A stretch of 5,490 bases of DNA from Nanobdellota archaeon. Its GTDB lineage: Archaea; Nanobdellota; Nanobdellia; Pacearchaeales; UBA12030. The translations under genes were made by a program, and so were the position numbers. This document shows positions 4,691 through 5,490 of the stretch, piece by piece; the stretch's first letter is position 1; the number at the start of each line of letters is the position of its first letter. The stretch covers positions 1 through 5,490 of the forward strand of contig JACZVS010000038.1 of the NCBI GenBank assembly GCA_022572525.1, read 5' to 3'. The notes beneath the pieces were generated by a model. The model ran no database searches and was not told the DNA's origin. It worked only from the letters and a program-made list of their open reading frames with translations.

Positions 4691-5251
4691 ATGAAAGAGA
4701 GGTCAAAAAGAATAGAAAAGCATAGGCATTCTTTTAGAAATATTGAAAGAGTTATCGACAAATCGATCCCTTTCCTGCTTATTTTATTGGCCATCGTTAT
4801 TATACTTGATAATCCACTTTGGACCCTTTTTAGTCTAGATGAGTTTGAGATCGAAGTTGTAATCTTTGATACTATTATTCTACTTTTTTTGCTTGCAGAT
4901 CTTTCATTTAAATGGATGCATGTAAGAAATGTCAAGACTTTTGTTAAGCATTACTGGATTGAGATAATCGCTGTTTTTCCTTTCTACCTACTTTTTAGAG
5001 TGTATGCTGTTGCAGTTGAGTTTGCAAGGGCTGGCGAGGAGGCTCAAAGAATTTTGCATGAAGCTTTTCTGGCCAGGGAGACGGTCTTGCTTAAAGAGGC
5101 AAGATTTTTCCAACAATCGGAAAAAATTGTTAGGGAAGCAAGGCCCTTTACTAGACTGCTGAGAACTGTTGCAAGATTCTTTAGAATTTTAGCTTTTAGA
5201 TTGGATTCTGCTTATCATAATGTTGTGAAAGCCAGCTTTAGGCATAGATAA
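4691..5251 (+). CDS. Membrane protein resembling a voltage-sensor domain without a pore
   Basis: A 186-residue protein. A basic N-terminus (1-24) precedes hydrophobic helices at about 25-41 (S1), 57-73 (S2) and 88-104 (S3). S2 ends LLADLSFKW, where Asp70 and Lys74 match the acidic and basic positions of the voltage-gated channel S2 (Shaker E293 and R297). The S2-S3 loop is basic, hence cytoplasmic. S3 reads YWIEIIAVFPFYL, equivalent to the channel block NIIDIVAIIPY, with Glu91 at the conserved acidic site. After S3 comes a charged, helix-prone stretch (105-150) where S4 is normally immediate. Only then does an S4-like helix follow, with Arg at 151, 155, 158, 162, 165 and 170. There is no S5, pore loop or S6. 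It may be a stand-alone sensor or proton-channel-like protein, or a degenerate channel remnant. It ends 11 bases from a convergent gene. Confidence 0.78.
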   Translation: MKERSKRIEKHRHSFRNIERVIDKSIPFLLILLAIVIILDNPLWTLFSLDEFEIEVVIFDTIILLFLLADLSFKWMHVRNVKTFVKHYWIEIIAVFPFYLLFRVYAVAVEFARAGEEAQRILHEAFLARETVLLKEARFFQQSEKIVREARPFTRLLRTVARFFRILAFRLDSAYHNVVKASFRHR

Positions 5252-5262
5252 TCGGACAAGAG

Positions 5263-5490
5263 TTAATCTATAACAACCCTCATCTTTTGAGAATTACTCT
5301 TTACGGCATCTATGTCTTCTTTCTCAATCCTTTTGTAATGAAAACGAAATGTATCTGTATCAACTTTAAATCCAAATTTTCTTCCTAAATTGGTAATATC
5401 CTCAACAGATTCTATGTTAGTTTCAACATAATTCTCAAATTTTTCTGCCATTACCAATATTGCCGGTTCAAAAAAGCATGCTAATCCATA
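5263..5490 (-). CDS. C-terminal fragment of an unidentified protein, possibly COG5322-type dehydrogenase/reductase
   Basis: The frame is open from the right edge to TAA at 5265-5263, giving 75 visible residues. TTG (5457) and ATG (5451) codons occur inside, but the frame continues upstream of both with no stop and no TATA box or ribosome site, so this is the tail of a longer gene. The segment ACFFEPAILVMAEKFENY, followed by an acidic helix and LGRKFGFKV, resembles the end of predicted amino-acid dehydrogenases related to cyanobacterial acyl-ACP reductase. There a Cys-x-x-Glu helix, an ENY/FNY block and a KHGF block occur in the same order. This match is from memory and is tentative. The last 30 residues are charged and match nothing I know. 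It is tail-to-tail with the voltage-sensor-like gene, leaving little room for separate terminators. Confidence 0.6.
   Translation of the reverse strand, partial: YGLACFFEPAILVMAEKFENYVETNIESVEDITNLGRKFGFKVDTDTFRFHYKRIEKEDIDAVKSNSQKMRVVID

Noticed and set aside
4691..5251. Membrane anti-sigma factor or a complete ion channel
   Set aside because: The helices fit voltage-sensor S1-S3, with no anti-sigma cytoplasmic domain, and no pore loop or S5/S6 is present.
5263..5457. A complete 62-64 residue gene starting at TTG 5457 or ATG 5451
   Set aside because: The frame stays open to the window edge, the upstream codons continue the same conserved-looking helix, and no TATA box or ribosome site precedes either codon.
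1..5490. Recoded TGA (Gly or Trp), CRISPR array, tRNA/rRNA gene or insertion sequence
   Set aside because: TGA ends leuS and the second sigma gene at the expected lengths. No spaced direct repeats, cloverleaf or terminal inverted repeats with a transposase were seen.

Overview
The window looks like part of an AT-rich archaeal genome, most likely a DPANN lineage such as Woesearchaeota, Pacearchaeota or a relative. The main evidence is the promoters. Four genes in a row each have a TATA-like box (TTTTTATAT twice, TTTTTAAAT, GTATTTAAT) starting 28 to 32 bases before the ATG. There is no Shine-Dalgarno sequence, so the mRNAs should be leaderless or nearly so. Arginine codons are mainly AGA/AGG. 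TGA is an ordinary stop, which argues against the recoded bacterial candidate phyla. The lineage call is inference; no rRNA or tRNA gene is present to settle it.

Layout. (1) Positions 1-2606 hold a bacterial-type leucyl-tRNA synthetase (leuS) whose N-terminus lies off the left edge. A complete Nudix-like domain is inserted in its CP1 editing domain. (2) A membrane-anchored single-HKD phospholipase D/Nuc-like protein follows (2603-3193). It overlaps leuS by 4 bases and probably belongs to the same operon. (3) Two separately promoted genes (3257-3760 and 3885-4397) encode small two-domain sigma-70/ECF-type proteins, which are unexpected in an archaeon. (4) A 57-residue acidic protein with a Cys/His cluster follows (4440-4613), then a T-rich terminator. 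(5) A 186-residue membrane protein (4691-5251) resembles the S1-S3 part of a voltage-sensor domain. It has a late arginine-rich S4-like helix and no pore. (6) The 3' part of a minus-strand gene (5263-5490) enters from the right edge. It may be the C-terminus of a COG5322-type dehydrogenase/reductase.

Two observations stand out. First, all eight arginine codons of the Nudix insert are CGN, while 24 of 28 in the rest of the visible leuS are AGA/AGG; this suggests that the insert has a separate and recent origin. Second, the two sigma-like proteins share a GVGG(L/V)E linker at identical residue positions and a box-to-ATG distance of exactly 28 bases. Both have lost the usual Gln of the region 2.2 core-RNAP-binding motif. 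They look like paralogous regulators whose own genes are read by the archaeal TBP/TFB machinery. No recognisable anti-sigma factor lies beside them.

Nothing in the sequence shows a direct functional link between the leuS/PLD unit, the sigma pair, the small Cys protein and the voltage-sensor-like protein. The last four genes appear to be single-gene transcription units.
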